In this document: positions 7,857 through 15,044 of the stretch, piece after piece
Layout: every line of letters begins with the position of its first letter
How positions within the stretch are numbered: the first letter of the stretch is position 1
From: an uncultured Bacilli bacterium
Lineage (GTDB): Bacteria; Bacillota_I; Bacilli_A; RF39; UBA660
Direction of reading: 5' to 3'
Assembly: GCA_947629115.1 (NCBI GenBank)
Contig: CANRCL010000007.1
Location: 1 to 21,944 of the forward strand
DNA: 21,944 bases
Notes under the pieces: model-generated
Databases searched by the model: none
Told to the model about the DNA's origin: nothing
What the model saw: only the letters and a program-made list of their open reading frames with translations
Made by a program: the position numbers and the translations under genes

Positions 7857-8981
7857 ATGAAAAAGATATTTGGAAATGATATTGATAAACAAGAATTAAA
7901 TGAAGTAATTGGTTTAAGTAAAAAAATCTTAAAAATTCTTTATATAGTATTTATTGCCTGCTTAATTTTAGCCGCGATTATTGCTATTCAAAAATTAAAT
8001 ATTTTAACTATACTTTTAGATTTTCTTAAAGTAATTAGTCCATTCTTTATAGGTTTTGTTTTAGCCTGGATATTAAGGCCATTGGTTCTTAAAATAAATA
8101 AAAAAATAAATAATAATACTTTAAGTGCTTCATTAGTATTTGGAGGATTTGTTTTAGTTATATTTACAATTTTATATATTTTTATACCTACGGTTTATAA
8201 TGAAGTTAATGAATTAGTTGGTTTGTTACCTAGTTTTGTAGAAAAGATAACTAATAGTATTAATGATATATTTACTAATTTTTCTGAAAATGGTTTAAAT
8301 TTAAGTGATTTTCAAAATAAATTATTAGATAGTATTACAACAGGTAGTGCGGAAATTGCTAAAGATTTACCCAATATAATTATTTCCTTTATTATTTCTT
8401 TATTTAGTGGTATTGGTACAGTTGCGATGGGATTAATTATTGGTATTTATATGTTAATTGATTATGAAAATATTGCTAATCATTTTAAAAAGTTATTTCC
8501 TCATAAAATACAAGGTGATGTTCATGAATTAACTACTAAAATGAGTAATGCAGCCAGAAGATGTGTAAACGGTACTTTTGTAGTGGCTTTAATGGTGTTA
8601 GTTTGTGATTCCGTCGGTTTTGCATTAGTTGGTTTAAATGCTCCTTTATTATTTGGACTTCTTTGTGGAATTACTGACTTAATACCTTTTATTGGTCCTT
8701 ATATTGGTGGGGCAGTGGCTGTTATTGTCGGCCTTACCCAAAGTACTTTAATTGGAATTGGGGCTTTAATAATTTGTGTAATTGTTCAAATAATTGAAAA
8801 TTATATTTTGCAACCCGTAGTTATGAGTAAAGCAAGTAGTATTCATCCCGTAGCCATAATTATTGCTTTATTAGTATTTGGACATTTCTTTGGTATTCTA
8901 GGTATGATTTTGGCTACTCCAGTTCTAACTATTTTAAGAGTTATTTTCGAATTTGCGAAACAAAAATGGTTTGCCAAATAA
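7857..8981 (+). CDS. AI-2E family (UPF0118, YrrI-like) membrane permease
   Basis: This 374-residue polytopic membrane protein has about eight hydrophobic segments: two near residues 25-75, one near 92-115, one near 175-205, and a cluster from about 240 to the C-terminus. The conserved family core is visible as GLNAPLLFGLLCGITDLIPFIGP..GG around residues 260-285 and LQPVVMSKASSIHPVAIIIALLVFG near 315-345. AI-2E family members transport diverse small molecules or ions; the substrate cannot be read from sequence, and the name does not imply autoinducer export. It has a strong SD (AAGGAG) and ends in a bidirectional terminator shared with the convergent sigma factor gene. Its place between recD2 and alaS matches YrrI of B. 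subtilis. Confidence 0.88.
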   Translation: MKKIFGNDIDKQELNEVIGLSKKILKILYIVFIACLILAAIIAIQKLNILTILLDFLKVISPFFIGFVLAWILRPLVLKINKKINNNTLSASLVFGGFVLVIFTILYIFIPTVYNEVNELVGLLPSFVEKITNSINDIFTNFSENGLNLSDFQNKLLDSITTGSAEIAKDLPNIIISFIISLFSGIGTVAMGLIIGIYMLIDYENIANHFKKLFPHKIQGDVHELTTKMSNAARRCVNGTFVVALMVLVCDSVGFALVGLNAPLLFGLLCGITDLIPFIGPYIGGAVAVIVGLTQSTLIGIGALIICVIVQIIENYILQPVVMSKASSIHPVAIIIALLVFGHFFGILGMILATPVLTILRVIFEFAKQKWFAK

Positions 8982-9010
8982 AAAATCACGTTTAATTTCG
9001 TGATTTTTTT
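8981..9010. terminator. Bidirectional terminator between the permease and sigma genes
   Basis: AAAAATCACG (8981-8990) pairs with CGTGATTTTT (8999-9008) around an eight-base loop, with T-runs on both strands. The hairpin contains the last codons and stop of the minus-strand sigma gene. Confidence 0.85.
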
Positions 9011-9702
9011 CTTTGAAAATATTTGGCGGTATCATCTTTTTCTTCGATTAATTCCTTTTCAATTATTATTTTTTTAAGATCTCTTAAAGTTCTAATTATT
9101 TCAGCAGAAATATAAGCCCGACTTACTCCATAGATATTGGCAATTTGTTGACCACTTTGCGGTTCTTTACCATCAAAACCAAAATATAATTTGATGTAAT
9201 TTCTTTTTTTCTCAGGTAAACTATTAACGACTTCATTAATTAAACGATATACTTCTTTATTTTCATAATCCGCTACAAAATCACTATGTTCATCTTGCAA
9301 ATAGTCGATTAATTCGTCATCACTTCCATCTTCAATACTATATTTAGGAGTATTTAAACTAATTGTAGGTACTGATTGACTATTTTTTTCTAAATACTCT
9401 AAAGTAGCATTTTCAATACACCTCATAGCAAAGGAAGCAAATAAAGTATTTCTATCTATTTCATATTTATCAATGGCATTTATTAAACCAAGCATGCCGG
9501 CTGAAACTAAATCATCTTCATCAAAATTAATCAAATAATTATTAAATTTTTTTCTAATACAATAGATAACTAATTTTATATTATGTGTTATTAATTTTTC
9601 TCTGGCTGTTTCATCACCATTTCGCATTTTTAAAAACAAATTTTTTTCTTGTTCTTTAGAAAGAGGGGTAGGTAAGTTATCGTAATTATATGCATTATCC
9701 AT
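8992..9702 (-). CDS. Sporulation-type (SigE/SigK-like) sigma-70 family factor
   Basis: This 236-residue sigma factor contains region 2 (ARE.LITHNIKLVIYCIRKKF, DDLVSAGMLGLINAI, FASFAMRCIENATLEYL) and region 4 with a helix-turn-helix (GQQIANIYGVSRAYISAEI). The N-terminal LPTPLSKEQE is close to the LPPPLSKDEE of SigE and PQPLSS of SigK. An upstream in-frame ATG at 9738 exists, but the start at 9702 has GGAGGG five bases before it and lies downstream of the predicted promoter, so 9702 is chosen. From that start only about nine residues precede LPTPLS, so the long pro-sequence of SigE/SigK is absent. It probably directs a sporulation or developmental regulon; which one is unclear. Confidence 0.82.
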   Translation of the reverse strand: MDNAYNYDNLPTPLSKEQEKNLFLKMRNGDETAREKLITHNIKLVIYCIRKKFNNYLINFDEDDLVSAGMLGLINAIDKYEIDRNTLFASFAMRCIENATLEYLEKNSQSVPTISLNTPKYSIEDGSDDELIDYLQDEHSDFVADYENKEVYRLINEVVNSLPEKKRNYIKLYFGFDGKEPQSGQQIANIYGVSRAYISAEIIRTLRDLKKIIIEKELIEEKDDTAKYFQRKKSRN

Positions 9703-9728
9703 TTTATCCCTCCGTTTTTCTAAAAGGT

Positions 9729-9757
9729 ATTGTAGCATTATTTAAAATATCTGTCTA
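9729..9757 (-). promoter_or_regulatory. SigA-type promoter of the sigma factor gene
   Basis: On the minus strand TAGACA (9757-9752) and TACAAT (9734-9729) are separated by 17 bases, each matching consensus at 5 of 6 positions. Transcription would start near 9722, about 20 bases before the chosen ATG. Confidence 0.65.
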
Positions 9758-9780
9758 GTGTAAAAAATATAATAAAAGTA

Positions 9781-9809
9781 TTTAAAAAAATAAAAATATA
9801 TGGTATATT
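9781..9809 (+). promoter_or_regulatory. Promoter of the T-box operon
   Basis: A weak TTTAAA -35 (9781-9786), 17 bases and TATATT (9804-9809), with a TGG just before it forming an extended -10. The start near 9816 fits the 5' end of the T-box RNA. Confidence 0.5.
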
Positions 9810-9815
9810 TATAGA

Positions 9816-10002
9816 GTAATCGAGGAAAAAAGAGGTATTTAATTATAATTTAAAGAGAGTTAGTGGTTGGTGGAAACTAATAAGGTTAATTAAATATTGC
9901 TACTTTTGGAGATTAATCGGCTTTTGGTCGTTAACAAATTAAGAAAAATAAAGGATGGTACCGTCAATATGACTCCTTGGTGGTAATGTCCTTTTTATTT
10001 TT
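9816..10002 (+). promoter_or_regulatory. T-box riboswitch, alanine specifier (GCU)
   Basis: Stem I is formed by AAAAG/CTTTT (9828-9832 with 9903-9907) and TATTTAATT/AATTAAATA (9836-9844 with 9888-9896). The internal loop between them contains the specifier GCU at 9899-9901, followed by the usual A. The AGAGAG and GGTGGAA distal elements lie at 9854-9875, on TTAGT/ACTAA. A further hairpin is at 9913-9934. The T-box AGGATGGTACCGTC (9952-9965) carries UGGU at 9956-9959, which can pair with the ACCA end of tRNA-Ala. The antiterminator is AAGGA + GTC (9951-9955, 9963-9965) with GAC + TCCTT (9971-9978). The competing terminator pairs 9950-9962 with 9982-9994 and ends in a T-run to about 10002. Uncharged tRNA-Ala should favour readthrough. 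Confidence 0.93.
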
Positions 10003-10018
10003 AGGAAAGGAAGAGAGT

Positions 10019-10543
10019 ATGAAAATATTTTTAGTTGCAGGTAAAGCAGGAAGTGGCAAAACAGAAGTTGCCAAATTAATTAAGGAGTATTATATTTACA
10101 AATTAGAAAGTTGTGTAGTAACTGAGTATAGCAAATATTTGAAATGTTTTGCTCAAGAATTAAGTGATTGGGATGGAGAAGCCAGTACTAAACCAAGAAA
10201 ATATTTACAAGAATTAGGAGATAAAATAAGAGAAGTAGATAGTAAATTCTTTATTAAAAATATGATTAATGATTTAAGAATTTATGAAACTTTAACCGAT
10301 AATATTGTTATAAGTGGGGTAAGATATCCTGATGAAATTGATGATATAAAACTTAATTATGATAATGTATATGTTATTTATGTTGAAAATCAATTTGCTC
10401 AAAGTAAACTTTCAATTGAAGAACAATCACATATAACTGAAACGGCTTTAGAGGGTTATGAAGATTTTGATTATATTTTACCAAATGATACAAAAGATTC
10501 TTTAAAAGATAAAGTATTTAAATTTTTAGAGGGAATTGATTAG
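10019..10543 (+). CDS. Deoxynucleoside monophosphate kinase-like P-loop protein
   Basis: This 174-residue P-loop kinase has Walker A GKAGSGKT at residues 8-15 and the segment VISGVRYPDEID around residues 98-110, typical of phage-T4-gene-1-like dNMP kinases (compare the SDVRFPNE type motif). Such enzymes phosphorylate deoxynucleoside monophosphates. An in-frame ATG at 9977 lies inside the T-box terminator and would not normally be used; the ATG at 10019 follows AGGAAAGGAAG and begins directly with the beta strand of the P-loop fold. It is the first gene behind the alanine T-box and ends one base before the alaS start codon, so both are expressed from the same readthrough RNA. The exact substrate is not determinable here. 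Confidence 0.78.
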   Translation: MKIFLVAGKAGSGKTEVAKLIKEYYIYKLESCVVTEYSKYLKCFAQELSDWDGEASTKPRKYLQELGDKIREVDSKFFIKNMINDLRIYETLTDNIVISGVRYPDEIDDIKLNYDNVYVIYVENQFAQSKLSIEEQSHITETALEGYEDFDYILPNDTKDSLKDKVFKFLEGID

Positions 10544-10544
10544 A

Positions 10545-12317
10545 ATGATTAATCATAATGAACTAAGAAGCAAATATTTAAATTTTTTTGCTAGTAAAAA
10601 TCATAAAATTATTCCCTCATCATCCATAGTTCCTGAAAATGACCCAACTGTTTTATTTACAACTGCGGGAATGCATCCATTAGTTCCTTATCTTTTAGGA
10701 GAAAAACATCCCGCCGGTAAAAGACTTACCGACCATCAAAAATGTATTAGAACCAGTGATATTGAATCAGTTGGGGATGCTTCTCACTTAACTTTCTTTG
10801 AAATGTTAGGTAATTGGTCTTTAGGAGATTATTTTAAAAAAGAAGCCATTAGTTATAGTTATGAATTTTTAACTAGTAAGGAATATTTAAATATTCCTAA
10901 AGATAAATTATATTTTACAGTTTTTGCTGGAGATGATGAAGCGCCAAGAGATAATGAATCTTATGAAATATGGCGTAGTTTAGGAGTAGAAGATAGTCAT
11001 ATTTTCTTTCTACCTAAAGAAAATAACTTTTGGATATTAGGTAGTGGTATTGGACCTTGTGGACCAGATACGGAAATGTTTTATGATACTGGTAAAGAAA
11101 AGTGTTCCCCAGAGTGTAATCCTGCTTGTGATTGTGGCAAATATTTAGAAATTTGGAATGATGTCTTTATGGAATATTATAAAAGTGAAGATGGTACATT
11201 ATCTAAATTAAAACAACAAAATGTTGATACAGGTATGGGTCTTGAAAGAACAATTACAGTTTTAAATCATTTAGATAGTGTTTATGATTCGGATTTATTT
11301 TCAGAAGTTAAGAATAAATTAGAAGAATTATCTAATTTAAAATATGAAGATAATTTAGAAAGTTTTCGTATAATTATGGACCATATTAGAACTGCAACTT
11401 TTATTTTAGGAGATGACCACGAGGTTAAACCTAGTAATATTGGGGCGGGATATGTTTTAAGAAGACTTATAAGAAGAGCCATAAGACATTTAAAGAAAAT
11501 TAATATTAATGATTATGTTTTAGATGTTCTTGCTAGTATTTATATCGATGAATATAAAGATATTTATGAAGAATTGCCTAGAAATAAAGAAGCAATATTA
11601 AATGAATTATTTAAAGAATATAAGAAGTTTAATAATACATTAAAAGATGGTGAAAGATTATTTTATAAAACTATTAAACATTTAGAGGGTAATACTTTAA
11701 GTGGGAAAGATGCTTTTAAATTATTTGATACATTTGGTTATCCAATTGAAATGACTATGGAACTTGCGAAAGAAAATAATTTAACTGTTAATTTAGAAGA
11801 ATTTAATGAATGCTTTAAAGAACATCAAGAAAAATCAAGAACAATTGATGCTGGTTCTTTTAAAGGTGGTCTAGCCGATACTTCAGAAAAATCTACGCAA
11901 TATCATACTTTGGCCCATTTACTTTTAGCCACTTTACAAGAAATTTATGGTAAAGATATTATGCAAAAAGGTTGTAATATTACGCCAGAAAGAATTCGCT
12001 TTGATTTTAATTTAGACCATAAATTATCTGATGAAGAAAAGAAGAAAGTCGAAGATAGAGTTAATGAAATGATTAAGAGTAATACACCAGTCACTTTTGC
12101 TGAAATGTCTTATGAAGATGCTAAAAAAGAAGGTGCTCATGGTACTTTTGATAATAAGTATGGCTCTATAGTTAAAGTATATACTATTGGTAATCTATCT
12201 AAAGAAATATGTGGTGGACCGCATGTTAAGAATACCAGTGAACTAGGACACTTTAAAATTATTAAAGAAGAATCTTCAAGTGCGGGAGTTAGAAGAATTA
12301 AAGGAATATTGGAATAG
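10545..12317 (+). CDS. alaS: Alanyl-tRNA synthetase, short form lacking the C-Ala domain
   Basis: The catalytic domain shows PENDPTVLFTTAGM near residue 35, the motif 2 region FFEMLGNWSLGDYF, and GPCGPDTEMFYDTG. An insertion with C187, C191, C195 and C197 follows and could bind a metal. The tRNA recognition part continues with RRLIRRAIRH. The editing domain carries its zinc site: HxxxH at H454/H458 and CGGPH with C556/H560. The protein ends at residue 590 right after the editing domain, while common bacterial AlaRS is about 870 residues with a C-terminal DHHA1/C-Ala domain. An in-frame TTG at 10536 is possible, but the ATG at 10545 fits family starts and lies 11 bases from AGAGGG. Expression is under the upstream T-box. 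The function is certain; the short architecture is the notable point. Confidence 0.95.
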   Translation: MINHNELRSKYLNFFASKNHKIIPSSSIVPENDPTVLFTTAGMHPLVPYLLGEKHPAGKRLTDHQKCIRTSDIESVGDASHLTFFEMLGNWSLGDYFKKEAISYSYEFLTSKEYLNIPKDKLYFTVFAGDDEAPRDNESYEIWRSLGVEDSHIFFLPKENNFWILGSGIGPCGPDTEMFYDTGKEKCSPECNPACDCGKYLEIWNDVFMEYYKSEDGTLSKLKQQNVDTGMGLERTITVLNHLDSVYDSDLFSEVKNKLEELSNLKYEDNLESFRIIMDHIRTATFILGDDHEVKPSNIGAGYVLRRLIRRAIRHLKKININDYVLDVLASIYIDEYKDIYEELPRNKEAILNELFKEYKKFNNTLKDGERLFYKTIKHLEGNTLSGKDAFKLFDTFGYPIEMTMELAKENNLTVNLEEFNECFKEHQEKSRTIDAGSFKGGLADTSEKSTQYHTLAHLLLATLQEIYGKDIMQKGCNITPERIRFDFNLDHKLSDEEKKKVEDRVNEMIKSNTPVTFAEMSYEDAKKEGAHGTFDNKYGSIVKVYTIGNLSKEICGGPHVKNTSELGHFKIIKEESSSAGVRRIKGILE

Positions 12318-12336
12318 CAATGGCTATTCTTTTTCT
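12312..12336 (+). terminator. Intrinsic terminator after alaS
   Basis: GAATAGC (12312-12318) pairs with GCTATTC (12323-12329) over a four-base loop, followed by a T-run. The hairpin overlaps the alaS stop codon. Confidence 0.85.
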
Positions 12337-12361
12337 TATCTAAAAATATCCTATTTTATAA

Positions 12362-12390
12362 TTGCGAATTAGAACATTATCGTTTATAAT
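12362..12390 (+). promoter_or_regulatory. Promoter of the pilin-like operon
   Basis: TTGCGA (12362-12367), 17 bases, TATAAT (12385-12390). A second TATAAT directly follows at 12391-12396. The start near 12397 leaves a leader of about 15 bases containing AGGGAAG. Confidence 0.7.
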
Positions 12391-12411
12391 TATAATAGGG
12401 AAGTGAGTAGA

Positions 12412-12987
12412 ATGAAGAAGAATGGTTTTGTATTTGTAGAAACTATTATAGCAATTGTTGTACTAACTAGTTCACTATTACTTTTGTATTCATCATTTAC
12501 TAATGTATTATTAAATGAAAAAACAAGAGTATATTATGATGATGTTAATTACATATATCGTAGTTGGTATTTAAAAGAAGTATTTAATAATTTAAACTTT
12601 AATACGGTAATTAGAGAACTTACTAGTAATGATAATAAGTACTTTACAGTTATAGGTCGGGATTATCAAGGAATTTTTGATGGTTATGAACAAGAAAAAG
12701 ATATGGTTTATAAAATGCTTGATGATATGGAAGTAAGACAAATGATTATCTTAAAAGAAAATAAATTAGATAATTTAAAAAAATGTACTAAAGAATGTTC
12801 TAATGATAAAAATTGTAAAGATTATGAAAATTGTAATAGTTTATATATGAATTTAAATGAAACGATGATTAGTTATTTAAAAACAGTTTCTATCGATGTT
12901 CCTTGTACTTATGTTTTTATGGCAGAATATAATACTTGTACTGATAGTAAAAATTGTCATCGTTATTATAGTTGGGTAAGTGTGTAA
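12412..12987 (+). CDS. Type IV prepilin-like protein 1
   Basis: The N-terminus MKKNG|FVFVETIIAIVVL is a class III signal: basic leader, Gly before the cleavage site, Phe at +1, Glu at +5 and a 20-residue hydrophobic helix. This is the substrate pattern of prepilin peptidase. The mature part (191 residues in all) is hydrophilic and has a Cys cluster near residues 121-136 (KKCTKECSNDKNCKDYENC) plus later cysteines, suggesting disulfides outside the cell. A GTG at 12403 is in frame but too close to the AGGG; ATG 12412 gives the normal leader. First gene of a three-gene operon with two more prepilin-like proteins. Related to type IV pilins, pseudopilins and Com pili; no assembly ATPase, platform protein or peptidase is encoded in the window. 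Confidence 0.75.
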   Translation: MKKNGFVFVETIIAIVVLTSSLLLLYSSFTNVLLNEKTRVYYDDVNYIYRSWYLKEVFNNLNFNTVIRELTSNDNKYFTVIGRDYQGIFDGYEQEKDMVYKMLDDMEVRQMIILKENKLDNLKKCTKECSNDKNCKDYENCNSLYMNLNETMISYLKTVSIDVPCTYVFMAEYNTCTDSKNCHRYYSWVSV

Positions 12988-12989
12988 TT

Positions 12990-14408
12990 ATGAAAAAGAA
13001 TGGATTTATATCAACAACTTTAATTTATACTTTCTTTATTATTTTCTTACTTTTAATGTTATTCTTACTTAATTCTTATTCACGTGTTAGATATTTATTA
13101 GGAGAAATTAAATATGATATTAAGAATAATTTTTCAGAAATTACAATGGCTGATATTAATTTAAATATATTTATTTGGAATAGTCGAAGTGGGGATTTTG
13201 AATTAACTAAAGATGTACCAGTCAGTGGTTATTTATTTGAACAAACATATAGTTATTGCCGGAATGGTGGTAAAGTTGATGGAGCTCAAGTAAGTTTTGA
13301 AAATGGTGATGTTGTAATTAGTTCTAAAGGTCGAGATTTTTGCTATGCTTACTTTAGTGAAGCAGCCAGAGATATTAATTTAAAAGTCTATACGAAAGAA
13401 GATGCTAAATCTCCAGAAGTATATGTTAATAAAATACCAGGAATAAATTATGAATTAGAAAGTACTAGTTGTGATAAAGATAATAAACATATTTCATTTA
13501 ATGAAAGTACTCGTAAATTTACAATTACTTCAGATGGTAATGAAACTTGTAAGGCCGTATTTGTTAAAAAACCAACGGATATTTCATTAAATATTTATCG
13601 TGAATCAGCATCAGGTACTTATACTCATAATGGTATAAATTATATTTCCACTACAGAAATACCTGGTTCAAATTACACATTTAATAAAGAAGAATCTAAA
13701 TGTAATAATGATGCATCAGTAGATTTTGTCAATAATAAATTTAGTGTTACTGCTGATGGCCCTGCAGAATGTGATGTATACTTTAATGGTAGTAGTGATA
13801 ATGTAGAAATTATATATATGATGCAAACGAATGATGGTGTAGCAGGCTTTACAACTGGTTATAAATATAGCAGAACTTATGAAATACCTAATGGTTATCG
13901 TTATGTTGGTTATAAATGTGATAATTCTAAAGCCGAAGTAACATACAAAAACGGCGTATTTAGTGCTACTAGTGATACACAAACAACTTGTCGAGTTTAT
14001 TTCGATAGAACTAATACTAATGTCCTAATGCGTTATCATTTACAAAAGAGTGATGGAACTTATGAAAGTGCTAATAGTGCTTCTAAATATGGTTATGTTT
14101 ATAATGCTAGTTTAAGTAAATGTGAAAAAGGTTCAAAAATTACTGTCGATGGTAATAATTTGGCTAGTGCAACTGCATCTGGTGGTGATGTTTGTGATGT
14201 TTACTTTGATTCAGTAGCAGCCGATATTGATTTAACTGTTTATGTAATGAACCGTAGAACACAAGGTTGGGAAATTGGTAATGTACCTACTGTAGGTTAT
14301 GAATTATATAATGCTGGTTGTACAAATAATGCTGTTGCTCAATATGAAAATGGTAAACTTACTATTACAGCTGAAAATCCAACAGTTTGTGAATTGTATT
14401 TTAGATAG
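12990..14408 (+). CDS. Prepilin-like N-terminus with six cysteine-paired extracellular repeats
   Basis: The start MKKNG|FISTTLIYTFFIIFLLLMLFLL looks like a prepilin leader, but position +5 is Thr instead of Glu, so pilus assembly of the usual kind is uncertain. After the membrane helix come six degenerate repeats at about residues 55-127, 128-196, 197-270, 271-344, 345-411 and 412-472. Each opens with a strand such as INLNIF, INLKVY, ISLNIY or IDLTVY, has a first Cys in its middle, and closes with a second Cys before a YF-like ending (C.VYF, CELYF). The pattern implies one disulfide per domain on the outer face. A TTG at 12972 is in frame, but ATG 12990 gives the proper leader. Two bases separate it from the previous gene. 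I do not recognise the repeat family. Confidence 0.72.
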   Translation: MKKNGFISTTLIYTFFIIFLLLMLFLLNSYSRVRYLLGEIKYDIKNNFSEITMADINLNIFIWNSRSGDFELTKDVPVSGYLFEQTYSYCRNGGKVDGAQVSFENGDVVISSKGRDFCYAYFSEAARDINLKVYTKEDAKSPEVYVNKIPGINYELESTSCDKDNKHISFNESTRKFTITSDGNETCKAVFVKKPTDISLNIYRESASGTYTHNGINYISTTEIPGSNYTFNKEESKCNNDASVDFVNNKFSVTADGPAECDVYFNGSSDNVEIIYMMQTNDGVAGFTTGYKYSRTYEIPNGYRYVGYKCDNSKAEVTYKNGVFSATSDTQTTCRVYFDRTNTNVLMRYHLQKSDGTYESANSASKYGYVYNASLSKCEKGSKITVDGNNLASATASGGDVCDVYFDSVAADIDLTVYVMNRRTQGWEIGNVPTVGYELYNAGCTNNAVAQYENGKLTITAENPTVCELYFR

Positions 14409-14417
14409 AGGTTAATT

Positions 14418-15044
14418 ATGAGATTGAATAAAAAAGGAATGTCATTAATGGAATTATTAGTTACTATTGTTTTAATAGGTATAGTATTAGCGTTTATATT
14501 TCAATTATTAGTAGATTTAAGAAATGAAAGAGATAATAATAATTTTGCTCATAATAACCAAGTAAATCGAATTGAAATTATGCATACGATTGGAGATGAT
14601 TTAAATAAGTTTGTTCTTCAATCAATAGTAGATGCTTCAAGTGGTGGTAATTTAACAATTAATTTTAATTTTAGAGATGCTGATGCAACTAGAACTGCCA
14701 CTTTACAAACTTATTCAAATACTAAAGATGGTAATAATGAATATTATGTTCAATATATATCATTTAATAGAGAAACTCATACTTGGAAGATGCAAGGTGC
14801 TGAGATTGACCCTTGTGGACTATTTGATTTCTATCGTGATAATAAATCTAGTAAATATTATTTTAAATTAAATATATTTGTTTATAATAAACCTTATCAT
14901 GAAAGAAATAATGCCGAAGTTAATAATGCAGTAGATGATTTAGAAATAACGGGTGTTGGTTATACAAGTGAACTTAAAAATATAAGTAATGGTTTAACCA
15001 ATTCCGCAATAGAAAACAAAAAGATAGGTAGTTGTACTAAATAA
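14418..15044 (+). CDS. Type IV prepilin-like protein 3
   Basis: The N-terminus MRLNKKG|MSLMELLVTIVLIGIVLAFIF is a textbook type IV prepilin/pseudopilin signal with Glu at +5 and a long hydrophobic helix. The mature region to residue 208 is Asn-rich, and carries two cysteines (DPCGLFDF near residue 134, and GSC three residues before the end) that could form a C-terminal disulfide loop as in many pilins. AGAGGTT ahead of the ATG is its ribosome site, nine bases after the previous stop. Its last 51 bases overlap the convergent ylbJ gene. Likely a minor pilin or pseudopilin working with the two upstream proteins. Confidence 0.78.
   Translation: MRLNKKGMSLMELLVTIVLIGIVLAFIFQLLVDLRNERDNNNFAHNNQVNRIEIMHTIGDDLNKFVLQSIVDASSGGNLTINFNFRDADATRTATLQTYSNTKDGNNEYYVQYISFNRETHTWKMQGAEIDPCGLFDFYRDNKSSKYYFKLNIFVYNKPYHERNNAEVNNAVDDLEITGVGYTSELKNISNGLTNSAIENKKIGSCTK

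Noticed and set aside
9703..9738. Longer sigma factor start at 9738
   Set aside because: The predicted transcript start is near 9722, and GGAGGG stands right before the ATG at 9702.
9977..10018. N-terminal 14 codons on the dNMP-kinase-like gene
   Set aside because: They lie inside the T-box terminator hairpin; ATG 10019 has a good SD and begins the P-loop fold.
13716..13982. 88-codon minus-strand frame inside the six-repeat gene
   Set aside because: Opposite a supported coding region; Ile/Thr-rich shadow composition.
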